From Mycolicibacterium novocastrense (GTDB lineage: Bacteria; Actinomycetota; Actinomycetes; Mycobacteriales; Mycobacteriaceae), in contig NZ_BCTA01000052.1 in NCBI RefSeq assembly GCF_001570485.1, positions 186,001-250,000 of the forward strand: a stretch of 64,000 nucleotides of DNA. Reading direction: 5' to 3'. Made by a program: the position numbers and the translations under genes. The notes below the pieces were generated by a model. The model ran no database searches. It was not told the DNA's origin and saw only the letters and a list, made by a program, of their open reading frames with translations. Shown here in pieces: positions 7,451 to 27,921 of this stretch (position 1 is its first letter; each line of letters opens with the position of its first letter).

Positions 7451-9189
7451 CTGGAGTCCAATCGCGCGAATTGATTCTGTTGATACAGCTCGACGCAGGC
7501 GGCCCGGCGAATCTTGCCGCTGGTGGTCGTGGGGATCGCACCGGCAGCCACCAGCACGATGTCCTCGACGCTCAGGCCGTGCACGTTCGAGATCGCCGCC
7601 TTCACTTCGCTTTTGATCGCAGCCAGTCGACCGATCGCCTCGTCGTCGAGCTCATCGGGCTTCTTGAGCTCGAGCACCGTGACCAGGCGCTCGGTTCCGT
7701 CGACCGGAACCGCGATCGCCGCGACCCGGCCGCGCGTGAGCTCCTGCACCGTCGCCTCGACATCCTCGGGATAGTGGTTGCGGCCCCGGATGATCAGCAG
7801 GTCCTTGATGCGGCCGACGATGAAGAGCTCGCCGCCGTGGACGAATCCGAGGTCGCCGGTGCGCAACCACGGCGTGGCCGGCGTGCCCGGAGGCGGGTCG
7901 ACAAGCGTTGCCCCGAAACAGCTCTGCGCGTCGGGACCTCTACCCCAGTACCCGTCGGAGACGTTCTCGCCGTGCACCCAGATCTCGCCGACCGCGCCTT
8001 CGGGACGCTCGCGGCAGGTCTCGCCGTCGACGATACGTAGCGAGGGCGACTGCGGCACACGGTATTTGACGAGTGCCGTGCCCTTTCCCGCTGCGCAGGG
8101 CAAGACCCGGCCGGCGCCGAGTTCCTCGGTGTCGAAATGGCCCGCGGGCGAGTCTTCGTCCCACGTTCCCGTGGCGACGAAGACGGTCGCTTCGGCCAAA
8201 CCGTAGGCGGGACGCATCATGTGATCGCGAAAGTTGAAGTGCGCGAACCGATCGACGAAGCGGTGCAGCGTCGCGGGTTCCACCCGTTCGGCACCGCTGA
8301 TGATACCGACCACCCCGCCGAGATCGAGCCCGTTCAGATCCTCGTCGGTGGTCTTGCGGGCGGCGAGGTCGAACGCGAAGTTCGGCGCCGACGACCACGC
8401 GTGCGGGTTCTCGGCCAGCGCGCGCACCCAGCGGGCCGGCTTCTCCAGGAACGCGACGGGGCTCATCAACTCGGCGCGTCGCCCGCACAGGATGGGCGCG
8501 CAGACCCCCAGCACCAGTCCCATGTCGTGGTAGAAGGGCAGCCACGAAACCAGCGTGGCGTCGGGCGGCAGCGGTGACTGCGCGAAGAACTCCCGCATCA
8601 GCTGATCGAAGTTCGCCGTGAGGTTGCGGTGGGAGATCTTCACTCCCGTCGGCAACCTCGTTGAGCCCGAACTGTATTGCAGATAAGCGATGTCGGGAAG
8701 CTCGACCGGCTCGGATCCCGTGTGCCCCTCGGCGTCCAAGTCGAGTGCATCGATCTCGACGAGCTTGGGCACCATGTCCAGACGTGACCGGTCGATGAAG
8801 TCCCCGACGTCGCCGGCGGCCGCCGACGTCGTGAGGACCACCGTGGGTTGAGTGTCGGCGAGCACCGAACTCACCCGGTCGTGTCCGGAGCCGGGATGGG
8901 GCAACGGCAGCGGGACCGCGATGAGCCCCGCCTGCATCGACCCGAGGAACGCCGAGATGTACTCCAGGCCTTGCGGGGCGAGGATCACCGCCCTGTCGCC
9001 GGTGGTGCCGTGTCGCCGAAGATCGCGCGCGACGTTGACGGTGCGCCGCGCCAGTTGCGACCAGGTGAGGGTTTCCCGGGACCCTGCCGGGTCGCGCGAG
9101 TATTCGGTGAAGGTGAAGCCGGCGTCGTCGGGGCGCATGCTGGCGCGACCGTGCAGCATCGACAGGATCGAGGAATCTGACGGGCTCAC
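7447..9189 (-). CDS. fadD23: Fatty acyl-AMP ligase FadD23
   Basis: This 580-residue FAAL adenylates a fatty acid and hands it to the polyketide synthase without forming acyl-CoA. The start is GTG 9189, which overlaps the mmpL10 stop (GTGA) and gives the typical N-terminus MSPSDSSILSMLHGRASM; the length fits FadD23 (about 584 aa). Motifs in order are YLQYSSGSTRLPTGVKISH (ATP loop), SWLPFYHDMGL, RPAYGLAEATVFVA, WLRTGDLGFVHGGELFIVGR and the C-terminal GKIRRAACVELYQ. The substrate is probably a long saturated starter acid for phleic acid synthesis; this rests on locus context. It is coupled on both sides by four-base overlaps. Confidence 0.92.
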   Translation of the reverse strand: MSPSDSSILSMLHGRASMRPDDAGFTFTEYSRDPAGSRETLTWSQLARRTVNVARDLRRHGTTGDRAVILAPQGLEYISAFLGSMQAGLIAVPLPLPHPGSGHDRVSSVLADTQPTVVLTTSAAAGDVGDFIDRSRLDMVPKLVEIDALDLDAEGHTGSEPVELPDIAYLQYSSGSTRLPTGVKISHRNLTANFDQLMREFFAQSPLPPDATLVSWLPFYHDMGLVLGVCAPILCGRRAELMSPVAFLEKPARWVRALAENPHAWSSAPNFAFDLAARKTTDEDLNGLDLGGVVGIISGAERVEPATLHRFVDRFAHFNFRDHMMRPAYGLAEATVFVATGTWDEDSPAGHFDTEELGAGRVLPCAAGKGTALVKYRVPQSPSLRIVDGETCRERPEGAVGEIWVHGENVSDGYWGRGPDAQSCFGATLVDPPPGTPATPWLRTGDLGFVHGGELFIVGRIKDLLIIRGRNHYPEDVEATVQELTRGRVAAIAVPVDGTERLVTVLELKKPDELDDEAIGRLAAIKSEVKAAISNVHGLSVEDIVLVAAGAIPTTTSGKIRRAACVELYQQNQFARLDSR

Positions 9190-12100
9190 GAGGTATCCGC
9201 TTCCACTCGGCTTGACGACATCGCCGCGGGGCGCCGCACGCCCGCGACTCGTGACGGCCACCAGTTCGCACGCCCGACCAGCGCTGCGACCGCGGGCACG
9301 GTGATGGTGCGAACGACGAACGTGTCCAACAGGATTCCGACCCCGATCACGAAACCGCCCTGGATGACGATCCCGATGCTGGAGAACAGCAGGCCGGCCA
9401 TCGACGCGGCGAATATCAGTCCGGCCGCGGTGATGACCCCGCCCGTCGACCCCAATGTTCGGATCACCCCGTAGCGGACGCTGTGCGGCGACTCGTCGCG
9501 CAATCGGGACACGAACAGCATGTTGTAGTCGGCGCCCACCGCGATCAGCACCACGAACGCCAAAGGTGGGACGCTCCAATGCAATTCCTGGCCCAGGAGC
9601 AGCTGGAACGTGAGCACCCCGATACCCAGCGCCGCGAAGTACGACACCACCACAGACCCCACCAGGTAGAGCGGCGCGATGATCGCACGCAGCAGCACCA
9701 TCAACGTCAGCAGCACGACGATCAGGGTCGCGGCGATGATGAACCGGATGTCCTGCTGGTAGTAGTCGCGGGTGTCGCGCAGCGCCGCCGGGAAGCCGCC
9801 CATCGAGATCGTCGCGTCGGCCAGCGCGGTGTTCGGTTGCGCGCCGCGGGCGACGTCGTGGATCTGATTCACCTGGTCCATCGCCTCGGCGCTGAACGGG
9901 TTGAGCTTGGTCTGGACCAGGTATCGCACGGACCGGCCGTCTGCCGAAATGTAGGCTGCGGCCGCCTTTTTGAAGTCCTGCAGGTTCAGCACTTCCGGCG
10001 GGATGTTGAAGCCGGCCTGCGAGGGATCCGAGGCGTTGCTGCGCATGGTCAGCAGGAAGGTCGACGCCTCGTTCAGCCCGGCGGCGATCACCTTGACCTG
10101 TTCGACGAGTTGGTCCACCCCGCCCGCCACTTCCCGGCTGCCCGTGGCGAGGCGGTTCGCACCGCGCTGCAGGTCGGTCAGACCGCGCTGCACTCCGCCG
10201 GGTTGGTCCAACCCCATCGTGTTGACCGCCCGGGCGACGCTGGCCATCGCGGCGTTGAGTTTGGCCACCGCCTCGTTGAGGGTCTGGCGGTCCTCGACAC
10301 CTTGGAGTTCCTGCGCCAGACCGTTGATCTCGTCGAGGCTCCCGTCGTCACGCGCGGCGACCAACCGCTGGAACTGCATTCGGGTGTCGACGCAGGACGG
10401 GTTGGCGTCGCACACCGCATTGCCTTGCAGCGCGGTCAGTACCGGGCCGATCCATGCGAACAGGTCCTTGACCGCGCGGAAGTTGACGCCCATCGAGTTG
10501 CCCAGCGCGTTGATGCTCGCGACGAGCTTGGCCGCGGTCTCGACGTCACGCACCAACTTGTCACCGCCGTACTGGGTGCGCGCCGAGGAGAACGTGTCGA
10601 CGAGGTTCTGGATGCTGGGCGCGACCGCGTCGATCTGTCCACGCACGTCGGCGAGGCTGTCGGCGAGCGTGTCGGCCCCGTCCCTGAGTTTGTTCAGATC
10701 CCCGCTGCGTTGGCCTATCTGCGCGGACCCGTCCGCCAGGCGGTCCCCCACGATGCCCGCCTGGAAGGTCGCCCGGAACTCCATCGGCACCTCGCCGACC
10801 GGGCGGGTGATACCGCTGACCAGGCCGACGTCTTCCAGTTGCGCGACGCGCGACGCCATCTGCTCGAGATCGGCGAGGGCCCGCGGCGTCCGCAGGTCGT
10901 GCGGGGACTGGATCAGGATGTACTCGGGGATGGACTGGTTGACCGGGAAGTGGCTTTCCAGCGCGGCGTACCCGACCGAACTCGGCGACGACGCCGGCAA
11001 CACCTTGCGGTCGTCGTAGTTGTAGTCGGCGAACACGGCGATGCCGGCCAGCAGCGCCAGCGCGAGCAGGCTGGCGACCAGATGCGGCACGGGCCTGCGC
11101 ACGATGCGGATACCGGACCGCCGCCAGAACCGCGCGGTCAGTTCGCGCCGCGGTTTCACCCAGCCGCGCGGCCCGGCCAGCACCAGGATCGCCGGGAGCA
11201 GGGTCACGCCCGCCAGGTAGGCGATGCCGATGCCGATCGCCGACGACACACCGACGGTCCGGAAGACCCCCATCTGCGCGAAGCTCAACAGCAAGAACGT
11301 CACGCCGACCGTGGCGGCGGACGCGGTGATGACCTTGCCGATCGAGATCATCGCCGCCTTGACCGCATGGTCGCAGCCGTCGCCCGACCGCACGTAGTCG
11401 TGGTAGCGGCTGATCAAGAACACGGCGTAGTCCGTTCCGGCACCGGCCATGATCGCGCTGAGGAACACGATGGACTGGTTGGAGACGCCCGCGCCCGTCA
11501 GTTCGGAGAACCCCGCGACGACGGCCTGCGCGATCAACAGCGACGATCCGATCGTCACCAGCGGCAGCAACATCGTGACCACGTTGCGGTAGACCAGCAG
11601 CAGCACTGAAAGGACCATGACCGCGATCGCGATCTCGATGGGCAGGCGATCGTTCTCGCCGGCGACGGTGAGATCGGCGACGGTGGCCGCCGGCCCGGTC
11701 AGGTACGCGGTGGCGGAGCTTCCTGCGACGTTCTGCTCGATCAGGTCCGATACCCGGTTGAAGGAGTCGAACGCCCGCGGTGTGCCCAGCTCCCCCTCGA
11801 GGCTGACCGGCAACACCCACGTCGTCTTGTCTTGACTGGTCAAGAACGGTCGCAGCTGTGGTGTGGCAATGAAGTCCTGCACCGATACGACATCGGTGAC
11901 GTTGTCGCGCAGCGCGTCGACGAGCTTGCGGTAGGTGGCCTCGTCGGCGGGTGTCAGCCCGTTCTCGTTGATCAGCGCCACCAGCAGCAAGTCGTCGTTG
12001 CCGGACTCACCGAACGCCTCGGCCATCCTGGCGGCGGTGACGCTGGACGGCGCGTCGGCGGGCAGGATCGCCAGCGGATGCTTCTGGGCCATCTCGCCCA

Positions 12101-12197
12101 GCGACGGCACCGCCAGCGGCAGCGCGACGACCATCGCGACCCAGACGCCGATGACCACCCACGGCCACCGCACCACGAGATCGGCTAGCCGACGCAT
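9186..12197 (-). CDS. mmpL10: RND-family lipid transporter MmpL10
   Basis: This 1003-residue MmpL transporter has one N-terminal transmembrane helix, a periplasmic domain, a block of about five helices, a second long periplasmic domain (roughly residues 390-755, rich in coiled-coil heptads), and a C-terminal helix block. The proton-relay Asp-Tyr pairs are visible as GTDYAVFLISRYHDY and GADYNMLFVSRLRDE. In the TPP pathway MmpL10 moves diacyltrehalose across the plasma membrane. It starts at ATG 12197 with GAGGA upstream. The stop overlaps the fadD23 start, and papA3 lies 27 bp upstream on the same strand, so all four minus-strand genes form one operon. Confidence 0.92.
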   Translation of the reverse strand: MRRLADLVVRWPWVVIGVWVAMVVALPLAVPSLGEMAQKHPLAILPADAPSSVTAARMAEAFGESGNDDLLLVALINENGLTPADEATYRKLVDALRDNVTDVVSVQDFIATPQLRPFLTSQDKTTWVLPVSLEGELGTPRAFDSFNRVSDLIEQNVAGSSATAYLTGPAATVADLTVAGENDRLPIEIAIAVMVLSVLLLVYRNVVTMLLPLVTIGSSLLIAQAVVAGFSELTGAGVSNQSIVFLSAIMAGAGTDYAVFLISRYHDYVRSGDGCDHAVKAAMISIGKVITASAATVGVTFLLLSFAQMGVFRTVGVSSAIGIGIAYLAGVTLLPAILVLAGPRGWVKPRRELTARFWRRSGIRIVRRPVPHLVASLLALALLAGIAVFADYNYDDRKVLPASSPSSVGYAALESHFPVNQSIPEYILIQSPHDLRTPRALADLEQMASRVAQLEDVGLVSGITRPVGEVPMEFRATFQAGIVGDRLADGSAQIGQRSGDLNKLRDGADTLADSLADVRGQIDAVAPSIQNLVDTFSSARTQYGGDKLVRDVETAAKLVASINALGNSMGVNFRAVKDLFAWIGPVLTALQGNAVCDANPSCVDTRMQFQRLVAARDDGSLDEINGLAQELQGVEDRQTLNEAVAKLNAAMASVARAVNTMGLDQPGGVQRGLTDLQRGANRLATGSREVAGGVDQLVEQVKVIAAGLNEASTFLLTMRSNASDPSQAGFNIPPEVLNLQDFKKAAAAYISADGRSVRYLVQTKLNPFSAEAMDQVNQIHDVARGAQPNTALADATISMGGFPAALRDTRDYYQQDIRFIIAATLIVVLLTLMVLLRAIIAPLYLVGSVVVSYFAALGIGVLTFQLLLGQELHWSVPPLAFVVLIAVGADYNMLFVSRLRDESPHSVRYGVIRTLGSTGGVITAAGLIFAASMAGLLFSSIGIVIQGGFVIGVGILLDTFVVRTITVPAVAALVGRANWWPSRVAGVRRPAAMSSSRVEADTS

Positions 12198-12224
12198 ATC
12201 GTCCTCAATTCGACCGGCCCCACG

Positions 12225-13646
12225 CTATGCGACGCGCCCCCACTGCCCCGAGTCGGCGACGCGTTCGCACACCGATCTCATCGTGTTCATATAGCGTGCA
12301 ACGGATTTGCTGGCGACCGCATTGTCGGGATGCATAATCGCCATGACCGTGCCTTCACCGTAGCGGAATATGTAGACGGTCAGCTGATAGGAGAATCGGC
12401 CGTCGGGGTAGATGCCGATATTGTCCGCAAGCCCCATGTCCGCAGCCGCCAGAACCGCATTCAACGGTGCGGCCCCGGCATGGAAGAAATTGGACACGGG
12501 GAAATTCGGTCGCGGCCAATTCAACGAGGGCGCTAATTCCAGCACGCGGTAATACGGCACCTTGGCCATATTCAAATTCGAGTCGAACGAGGCCTGCGCC
12601 GACCACGCGGCCTCGGCGAACGAGGCCGCTCCGATCGGCACGGTGATCGGGATGAGCCCGGTGAACCAGCCCTGGGTCATGAAATTGTCGGTTGCCGCAC
12701 GGGAATCGCGCGGCGTGAGGCCGTAATAGGTGAGCGCACCGGTCAGTTCGTGTTCGACCTGGGCGAGGCAGGCGAACAGTCCCCCGACAAAGCGCGCGCC
12801 GGCCGCCGCGCAGGCGGCTTCGAAGCGTTCCGTCTGCGCGGGCGTCATCAGCACTTCCGACGTCATGTCGCTGCTGGTCGCCTCGCGCGGGTTACCAAGG
12901 GGCAGAGGGAATTCGGGAAAGCCGCCGTCGTTGCTTTCGGCGAATTCGACCCATGCCGCAACTTCGGGCGAATCAAGGGTCAATTCGGATGTGCGTTCGC
13001 GCTCGCGGATACAGAATTCGTCGAAGCTTCCCGGCCCGGGCAGCTCGAGCGGCTCACCGCCCCCGCTCAACGCCGAATACATCCCGTTGGCTTCCAGCAT
13101 CGTCGTACCGATCAATGTCGCGTCGCCGTGAATGTGGTCCATCGCCGCGAAGAACGTGAAATGGTCCTCGTGCTGGATGATTCCGAAGGTAAAACAGCCC
13201 CATTCCAACGGGCTCGGTATACCGACGACGTGATCGCGGATATCGTCGGCCGTCATCCTGCCGTGGTCGATCGGCACGAATTCGATGGCGGACGGATCCG
13301 CGAGCGCATGGCGGATGAATTCGCCGTCATCGGTGTATTCGAACCAGCTGCGAAATGTGTCGTGCCGACGCAGATAGGAATTCACGGCCTGATCCATGGC
13401 CGCGATATCGCATTCGCCGGAGACCTCGCAGCTCGCAATGATCTGCCGGGAGAAGTTCAATCCCGCCGCGGTCCGCTCGCAATAGTTCCGGAGGTGCTGA
13501 CGCTGCATATAGCTGACCGGCACCGAACTGACCGGCGCCCGTCGCGCCGCTTCGGCGGCCGCGGGCGTCGGATGCCAGGACGTGACGGAACCCGGTTTGA
13601 GGGACCATTCATCAAGCGCCCCAACCGTAATCTTGCCGATGCGCAA
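12225..13646 (-). CDS. papA3: Trehalose acyltransferase PapA3
   Basis: This polyketide-associated acyltransferase is 473 residues long from TTG 13646. That start is chosen because GGGAGGA lies 10 bases upstream and because it gives the family-like N-terminus MRIGKITVGALDEWSLKPG. The condensation-type HxxxD motif is His171-Asp175 in AAMDHIHGDATL. A second conserved region reads NWPRPNFPVSNFFHAG. PapA3 transfers acyl groups to the 2 and 3 positions of trehalose, making the diacyltrehalose precursor of TPP. It is the first gene of the operon and divergent from pks. The gene has visibly more AT-ending codons (AAT, ATT, GAA, TTC-AAT runs) than its neighbours, suggesting a different compositional history. 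Confidence 0.9.
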   Translation of the reverse strand: MRIGKITVGALDEWSLKPGSVTSWHPTPAAAEAARRAPVSSVPVSYMQRQHLRNYCERTAAGLNFSRQIIASCEVSGECDIAAMDQAVNSYLRRHDTFRSWFEYTDDGEFIRHALADPSAIEFVPIDHGRMTADDIRDHVVGIPSPLEWGCFTFGIIQHEDHFTFFAAMDHIHGDATLIGTTMLEANGMYSALSGGGEPLELPGPGSFDEFCIRERERTSELTLDSPEVAAWVEFAESNDGGFPEFPLPLGNPREATSSDMTSEVLMTPAQTERFEAACAAAGARFVGGLFACLAQVEHELTGALTYYGLTPRDSRAATDNFMTQGWFTGLIPITVPIGAASFAEAAWSAQASFDSNLNMAKVPYYRVLELAPSLNWPRPNFPVSNFFHAGAAPLNAVLAAADMGLADNIGIYPDGRFSYQLTVYIFRYGEGTVMAIMHPDNAVASKSVARYMNTMRSVCERVADSGQWGRVA

Positions 13647-13728
13647 ACCGACTCGTCCTCCCAGCTCGGCCGACCCGGAGCCGGCATCGCTCGTGTGGGA
13701 TCCCGAAAGCGGGAACCGCACGCCATCG

Positions 13729-13740
13729 TTGCACGTGCAA
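13729..13740. promoter_or_regulatory. 12-bp perfect palindrome between papA3 and pks
   Basis: TTGCACGTGCAA is a perfect palindrome in the 179-bp divergent region, 83 bases before papA3 and 86 bases before the pks ATG. Its nearly central position makes it a candidate operator controlling both arms of the TPP locus. A smaller inverted repeat TCCCG/CGGGA lies at 13701-13714. No regulator gene is adjacent, and a chance palindrome is possible. Confidence 0.35.
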
Positions 13741-13825
13741 TAGTGTTCGTCGACGCCGATCTCGGGACGCTACTACTGCAGCAGTCCAGAGTGTGAATGT
13801 CACCGTCAACGCACGGAAGGACGGT

Positions 13826-24667
<10,842 letters not shown>

Positions 24668-24690
24668 CCTCGCCGAGACACGCGAGGAGG

Positions 24691-25773
24691 CTATTGAGCC
24701 CAGCGCTGGGCCTGCACCTCGGGCGGCAGCGTCGTCTGCAGCGGTGCGTCGAGCCCGTCGTAGATGCCGGGTTTCTGCTCGACGAGCCAGGCAAGGGCGC
24801 CGAGCAACCGATTGGCCGCGGTGGTGTTGCCGCCGTCGGCGCGGGTACCGCCGGGCACGTCGGCGCGCGTGGTGATGGTCAGCTGCGGATCGCCGTCGAT
24901 GATCACGCGGTGGTCGCCGACGCCCTCGTCGGGATACGGCCAGTCCGGCGCGCACGACGAGTGGATGCGGGTGATGTGGTCGATGACGATGCGTTCACGT
25001 CCGCCCGACTTTCCGATCACCTTCAACCAGAACGCGCCCTGGGTGCCCTTGTCAAACCGGCCCATCACCGTCTCGACGGGTTCCTCCAGCGGGCGTCGTT
25101 CGATCTCCTCGGCGATCTCGTCGATCTCCATTCCGAGGGTGCGGCCGACCAAGCGGATGTTGCCGCCCCACACCATGGTCGGGATCGACGGAAGCAACAT
25201 CATCGGGGTCTCGTCCATGGACCCCCCAAAACCACACAGCACCCGCACAGAATGCGGCTGGTTGTAGGTGGAGTAGTCGAAGATCTCCTGGCAGTGGATG
25301 CTGTTGATCCTGGTGCACAGTCCGGCGGCGATCACCGCCAGCGCGTCGTTGCCCCAGCCCGGGTCGACGCCGCTGACGAGCAGGGTGCAGTTGCCCTCTT
25401 CGGCGGCGTGGGTGAGCCGGTCGACCCACTCGGGTGGCGCCGAGCGCGGGTCGTAGAGCGAGTACAGCGACGGCGTCACCACATGCCTGCCCGCGCGCAG
25501 ACAACGCTCGATGTCGGCGAGGGCGTCGTCCGGTCGGATGTCTCCGGAGGCCATATAGGCGACGGCATCGCAGTCGGCGAGCGCAGCGTCGACGTCGGTG
25601 GTGGCGGTGACGCCGGTCGACCCGTCGAGTGCGGCAAACGCAGCGGCGTCCCTACCCGCTTTGTCCGGCGATGACGTGATGACGCCGGCGAGTGTCAACC
25701 CCGGGAAAGCCACCGCCGAACGGATGGCCGCCGACCCCATGTTGCCCGTCCCCCAGACCGCGATGCGAAGCAT
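24691..25773 (-). CDS. NAD(P)-binding DapB-like oxidoreductase (Rv0926c-like)
   Basis: This 360-residue protein has an N-terminal Rossmann fold (MLRIAVWGTGNMGSAAI, GxGxxG at residues 8-13) resembling the dihydrodipicolinate reductase N-domain, followed by VSGVDPGWGNDALA and an alpha/beta C-domain ending in GLDAPLQTTLPPEVQ. In M. smegmatis an Rv0926-like gene sits next to the TPP pks gene, and the same arrangement holds here: it converges on pks with 23 bp between stops. Substrate and pathway are not known. It could belong to TPP synthesis or simply mark the old junction with fadE5, from which it is divergent. It is not the DapB of lysine synthesis, since the DapB catalytic region is not seen. 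Confidence 0.75.
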   Translation of the reverse strand: MLRIAVWGTGNMGSAAIRSAVAFPGLTLAGVITSSPDKAGRDAAAFAALDGSTGVTATTDVDAALADCDAVAYMASGDIRPDDALADIERCLRAGRHVVTPSLYSLYDPRSAPPEWVDRLTHAAEEGNCTLLVSGVDPGWGNDALAVIAAGLCTRINSIHCQEIFDYSTYNQPHSVRVLCGFGGSMDETPMMLLPSIPTMVWGGNIRLVGRTLGMEIDEIAEEIERRPLEEPVETVMGRFDKGTQGAFWLKVIGKSGGRERIVIDHITRIHSSCAPDWPYPDEGVGDHRVIIDGDPQLTITTRADVPGGTRADGGNTTAANRLLGALAWLVEQKPGIYDGLDAPLQTTLPPEVQAQRWAQ

Positions 25774-25921
25774 CGCAACACCCTATCCGGGCCGGCGTGA
25801 CGATTCTCACAATGGGCCTCAGCGCCTGCTCAGACACCTGTCAACTGCGGATTTCGGTTCCCCGACCAACCGGGCGGTTAGTTAGGCCCCGGAAATTGTT
25901 TCGAGGTGGTTTGAGTTGAAG

Positions 25922-25961
25922 TTACTGATGGGTATAGTTCGGACAGTTACTGGTGGGTAAC
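25922..25961. promoter_or_regulatory. Two TTAC-N6-GTAA operator-like sites upstream of fadE5
   Basis: TTACTGATGGGTAT (25922-25935) and TTACTGGTGGGTAA (25947-25960) are near-identical sites 25 bp apart. The second extends to GTTAC-N6-GTAAC at 25946-25961. The same TTACT-N4-RGTAA pattern recurs at 30492-30505 between fadA2 and fabG4. This arrangement suggests binding of a dimeric regulator shared by the fatty-acid oxidation genes. Confidence 0.55.
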
Positions 25962-26011
25962 TTAAGCAACAAGTACCCAACCAACAGTGGCCGTCTCACC
26001 GAGGAGGAACT

Positions 26012-27847
26012 GTGAGCCACTATAAGAGCAACGTTCGTGACCAGGTATTCAACCTGTTCGAGGTCTTCGGCGTTGACAAGGCGCTTGGCGAGGGTGACTA
26101 CGCCGAACTGGACGTGGACACCGCCCGCGAGATGCTCGGCGAGATCGCCCGGTTGGCTGAGGGTCCGATCGCCGAGTCGTTCGCCGACGCCGACCGCAAC
26201 CCGCCGACGTTCGACCCCAACACCCACTCGGTGACGCTGCCCGACTCGTTCAAGAAGTCGATGCGCGCGCTGCTCGAGGGTGGCTGGGACAAGGTCGGCC
26301 TCTCCGAGGAGCTCGGCGGCATGCCGATGCCCCGCGCGCTGCAGTGGGCGCTGATCGAGCACATTCTCGGCGCCAACCCCGCGGCCTACATGTACGCCAT
26401 GGGCGCGGGCATGTGCGAGATCTTCTACAACAACGGCACCGACGAGCAGAAGAAGTGGGCCGTACTTGCCGCCGAGCGCGGTTGGGGCGCCACGATGGTG
26501 CTGACCGAGCCCGATGCGGGCTCCGATGTCGGCGCCGGCCGCACCAAGGCCGTTCAGCAGCCCGACGGCACCTGGCACATCGACGGCGTCAAGCGCTTCA
26601 TCACCTCGGGCGACTCCGACGACCTGTTCGAGAACATCATGCACCTGGTGCTGGCCCGCCCCGAGGGCGCCGGCCCGGGCACCAAGGGTCTGTCGCTGTT
26701 CTTCGTGCCGAAGTTCCACTTCGACCCGGAGACCGGTGAGCCCGGCGAGCGCAACGGTGTCTTCGTCACCAACGTCGAGCACAAGATGGGCCTGAAGGTC
26801 TCGGCCACCTGTGAGCTGTCCCTGGGTCAGCACGGCACCCCGGCCGTGGGCTGGCTGGTCGGCGAGGTGCACGACGGCATCGCGCAGATGTTCGATGTCA
26901 TCGAGCAGGCTCGAATGATGGTGGGCACCAAGGCGATCGCCACGCTGTCGACCGGCTACCTCAACGCGCTCGAGTACGCCAAGGAGCGTGTGCAGGGCGC
27001 CGACATGACGCAGATGACCGACAAGACGGCTCCGCGCGTGACCATCACGCACCACCCCGACGTGCGTCGTTCGCTGATGACCCAGAAGGCCTACGCCGAG
27101 GGTCTGCGCGCGCTGTACCTCTACACGGCGACCTACCAGGACGCCCCGGTGGCCAAGGCCGTGCACGAGGTGGACGCCGAGTTGGCGGCGCGGGTCAACG
27201 ACCTGTTGCTGCCGATCGTCAAGGGTGTCGGCTCCGAGCAGGCCTACGCCAAGCTGACCGAGAGCCTGCAGACCCTCGGTGGTTCGGGCTTCCTGCAGGA
27301 CTACCCGATCGAGCAGTACATCCGCGACGCCAAGATCGACTCGCTCTACGAGGGCACCACGGCCATCCAGGCGCAGGACTTCTTCTTCCGCAAGATCGTC
27401 CGCGACAAGGGTGTGGCGCTGTCTCACGTGGCCGGTCAGATCGAGCAGTTCGTCAAGAACGAGTCGGGCAACGGCCGGCTCAAGGCCGAGCGTGCGCTGC
27501 TGGCGACTGCGCTGGAGGACGTCCAGGCGATGGCGGCCTCGCTCACCGGCTATCTGATGGCGGCGCAGGAGAACTCGACCGAGCTGTACAAGGTCGGCCT
27601 GGGCTCGGTGCGCTTCCTGATGAGCGTCGGCGACCTGGTCATCGGCTGGCTCCTGCAGCAGCACGCCGCGGTGGCCGTCGACAAGCTCGACGCGGGTGTC
27701 AGCGGTGACGACCGCGCCTTCTACGAGGGCAAGGTCGCGGTGGCGTCGTTCTTCGCCAAGAACTTCCTGCCGATGCTGACCAGCACGCGTCAGATCATCG
27801 AGAACCTCGACAACGAGGTGATGGAACTCGACGAGGCGGCCTTCTAA
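26012..27847 (+). CDS. fadE5: Acyl-CoA dehydrogenase FadE5
   Basis: This 611-residue FAD-dependent acyl-CoA dehydrogenase introduces the alpha-beta double bond in the first step of beta-oxidation. It starts at GTG 26012 behind GAGGAGGAAC. Visible segments are TMVLTEPDAGSDVGAGRTKA (FAD/substrate contacts, residues 161-180), KMGLKVSATCEL, GGSGFLQDYPIEQYIRDAKI and DSLYEGTTAIQ. Glu447 matches the position of the catalytic base described for M. smegmatis FadE5. A C-terminal helical extension follows, as in very-long-chain ACADs. Codon choice is strongly biased, suggesting high expression. A strong hairpin terminator follows the stop. Two TTAC-N6-GTAA sites lie upstream. Confidence 0.95.
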   Translation: MSHYKSNVRDQVFNLFEVFGVDKALGEGDYAELDVDTAREMLGEIARLAEGPIAESFADADRNPPTFDPNTHSVTLPDSFKKSMRALLEGGWDKVGLSEELGGMPMPRALQWALIEHILGANPAAYMYAMGAGMCEIFYNNGTDEQKKWAVLAAERGWGATMVLTEPDAGSDVGAGRTKAVQQPDGTWHIDGVKRFITSGDSDDLFENIMHLVLARPEGAGPGTKGLSLFFVPKFHFDPETGEPGERNGVFVTNVEHKMGLKVSATCELSLGQHGTPAVGWLVGEVHDGIAQMFDVIEQARMMVGTKAIATLSTGYLNALEYAKERVQGADMTQMTDKTAPRVTITHHPDVRRSLMTQKAYAEGLRALYLYTATYQDAPVAKAVHEVDAELAARVNDLLLPIVKGVGSEQAYAKLTESLQTLGGSGFLQDYPIEQYIRDAKIDSLYEGTTAIQAQDFFFRKIVRDKGVALSHVAGQIEQFVKNESGNGRLKAERALLATALEDVQAMAASLTGYLMAAQENSTELYKVGLGSVRFLMSVGDLVIGWLLQQHAAVAVDKLDAGVSGDDRAFYEGKVAVASFFAKNFLPMLTSTRQIIENLDNEVMELDEAAF

Positions 27848-27871
27848 GAGCCTTCAGCCGCATCGCTGAGA

Positions 27872-27906
27872 CAAAACGCCCCCGGACTCTTCCCGGGGGC
27901 GTTTTG
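27872..27906 (+). terminator. Intrinsic terminator of fadE5
   Basis: A perfect 14-bp stem (27872-27885 with 27893-27906; CAAAACGCCCCCGG on the left arm) closes a 7-base loop, with the 3' arm ending in GTTTTG. It begins 24 bases after the fadE5 stop and separates that gene from the minus-strand RNA downstream. Confidence 0.9.
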
Positions 27907-27921
27907 CATGGAGGCAAGACA

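Noticed and set aside
9483..11609. Long open frame (about 700 codons) on the plus strand antisense to mmpL10
   Set aside because: The translation is compositionally odd (rich in Arg, His, Gln, Asp), has no recognisable domain or ribosome site, and mirrors the coding strand; high GC makes such shadow frames common.
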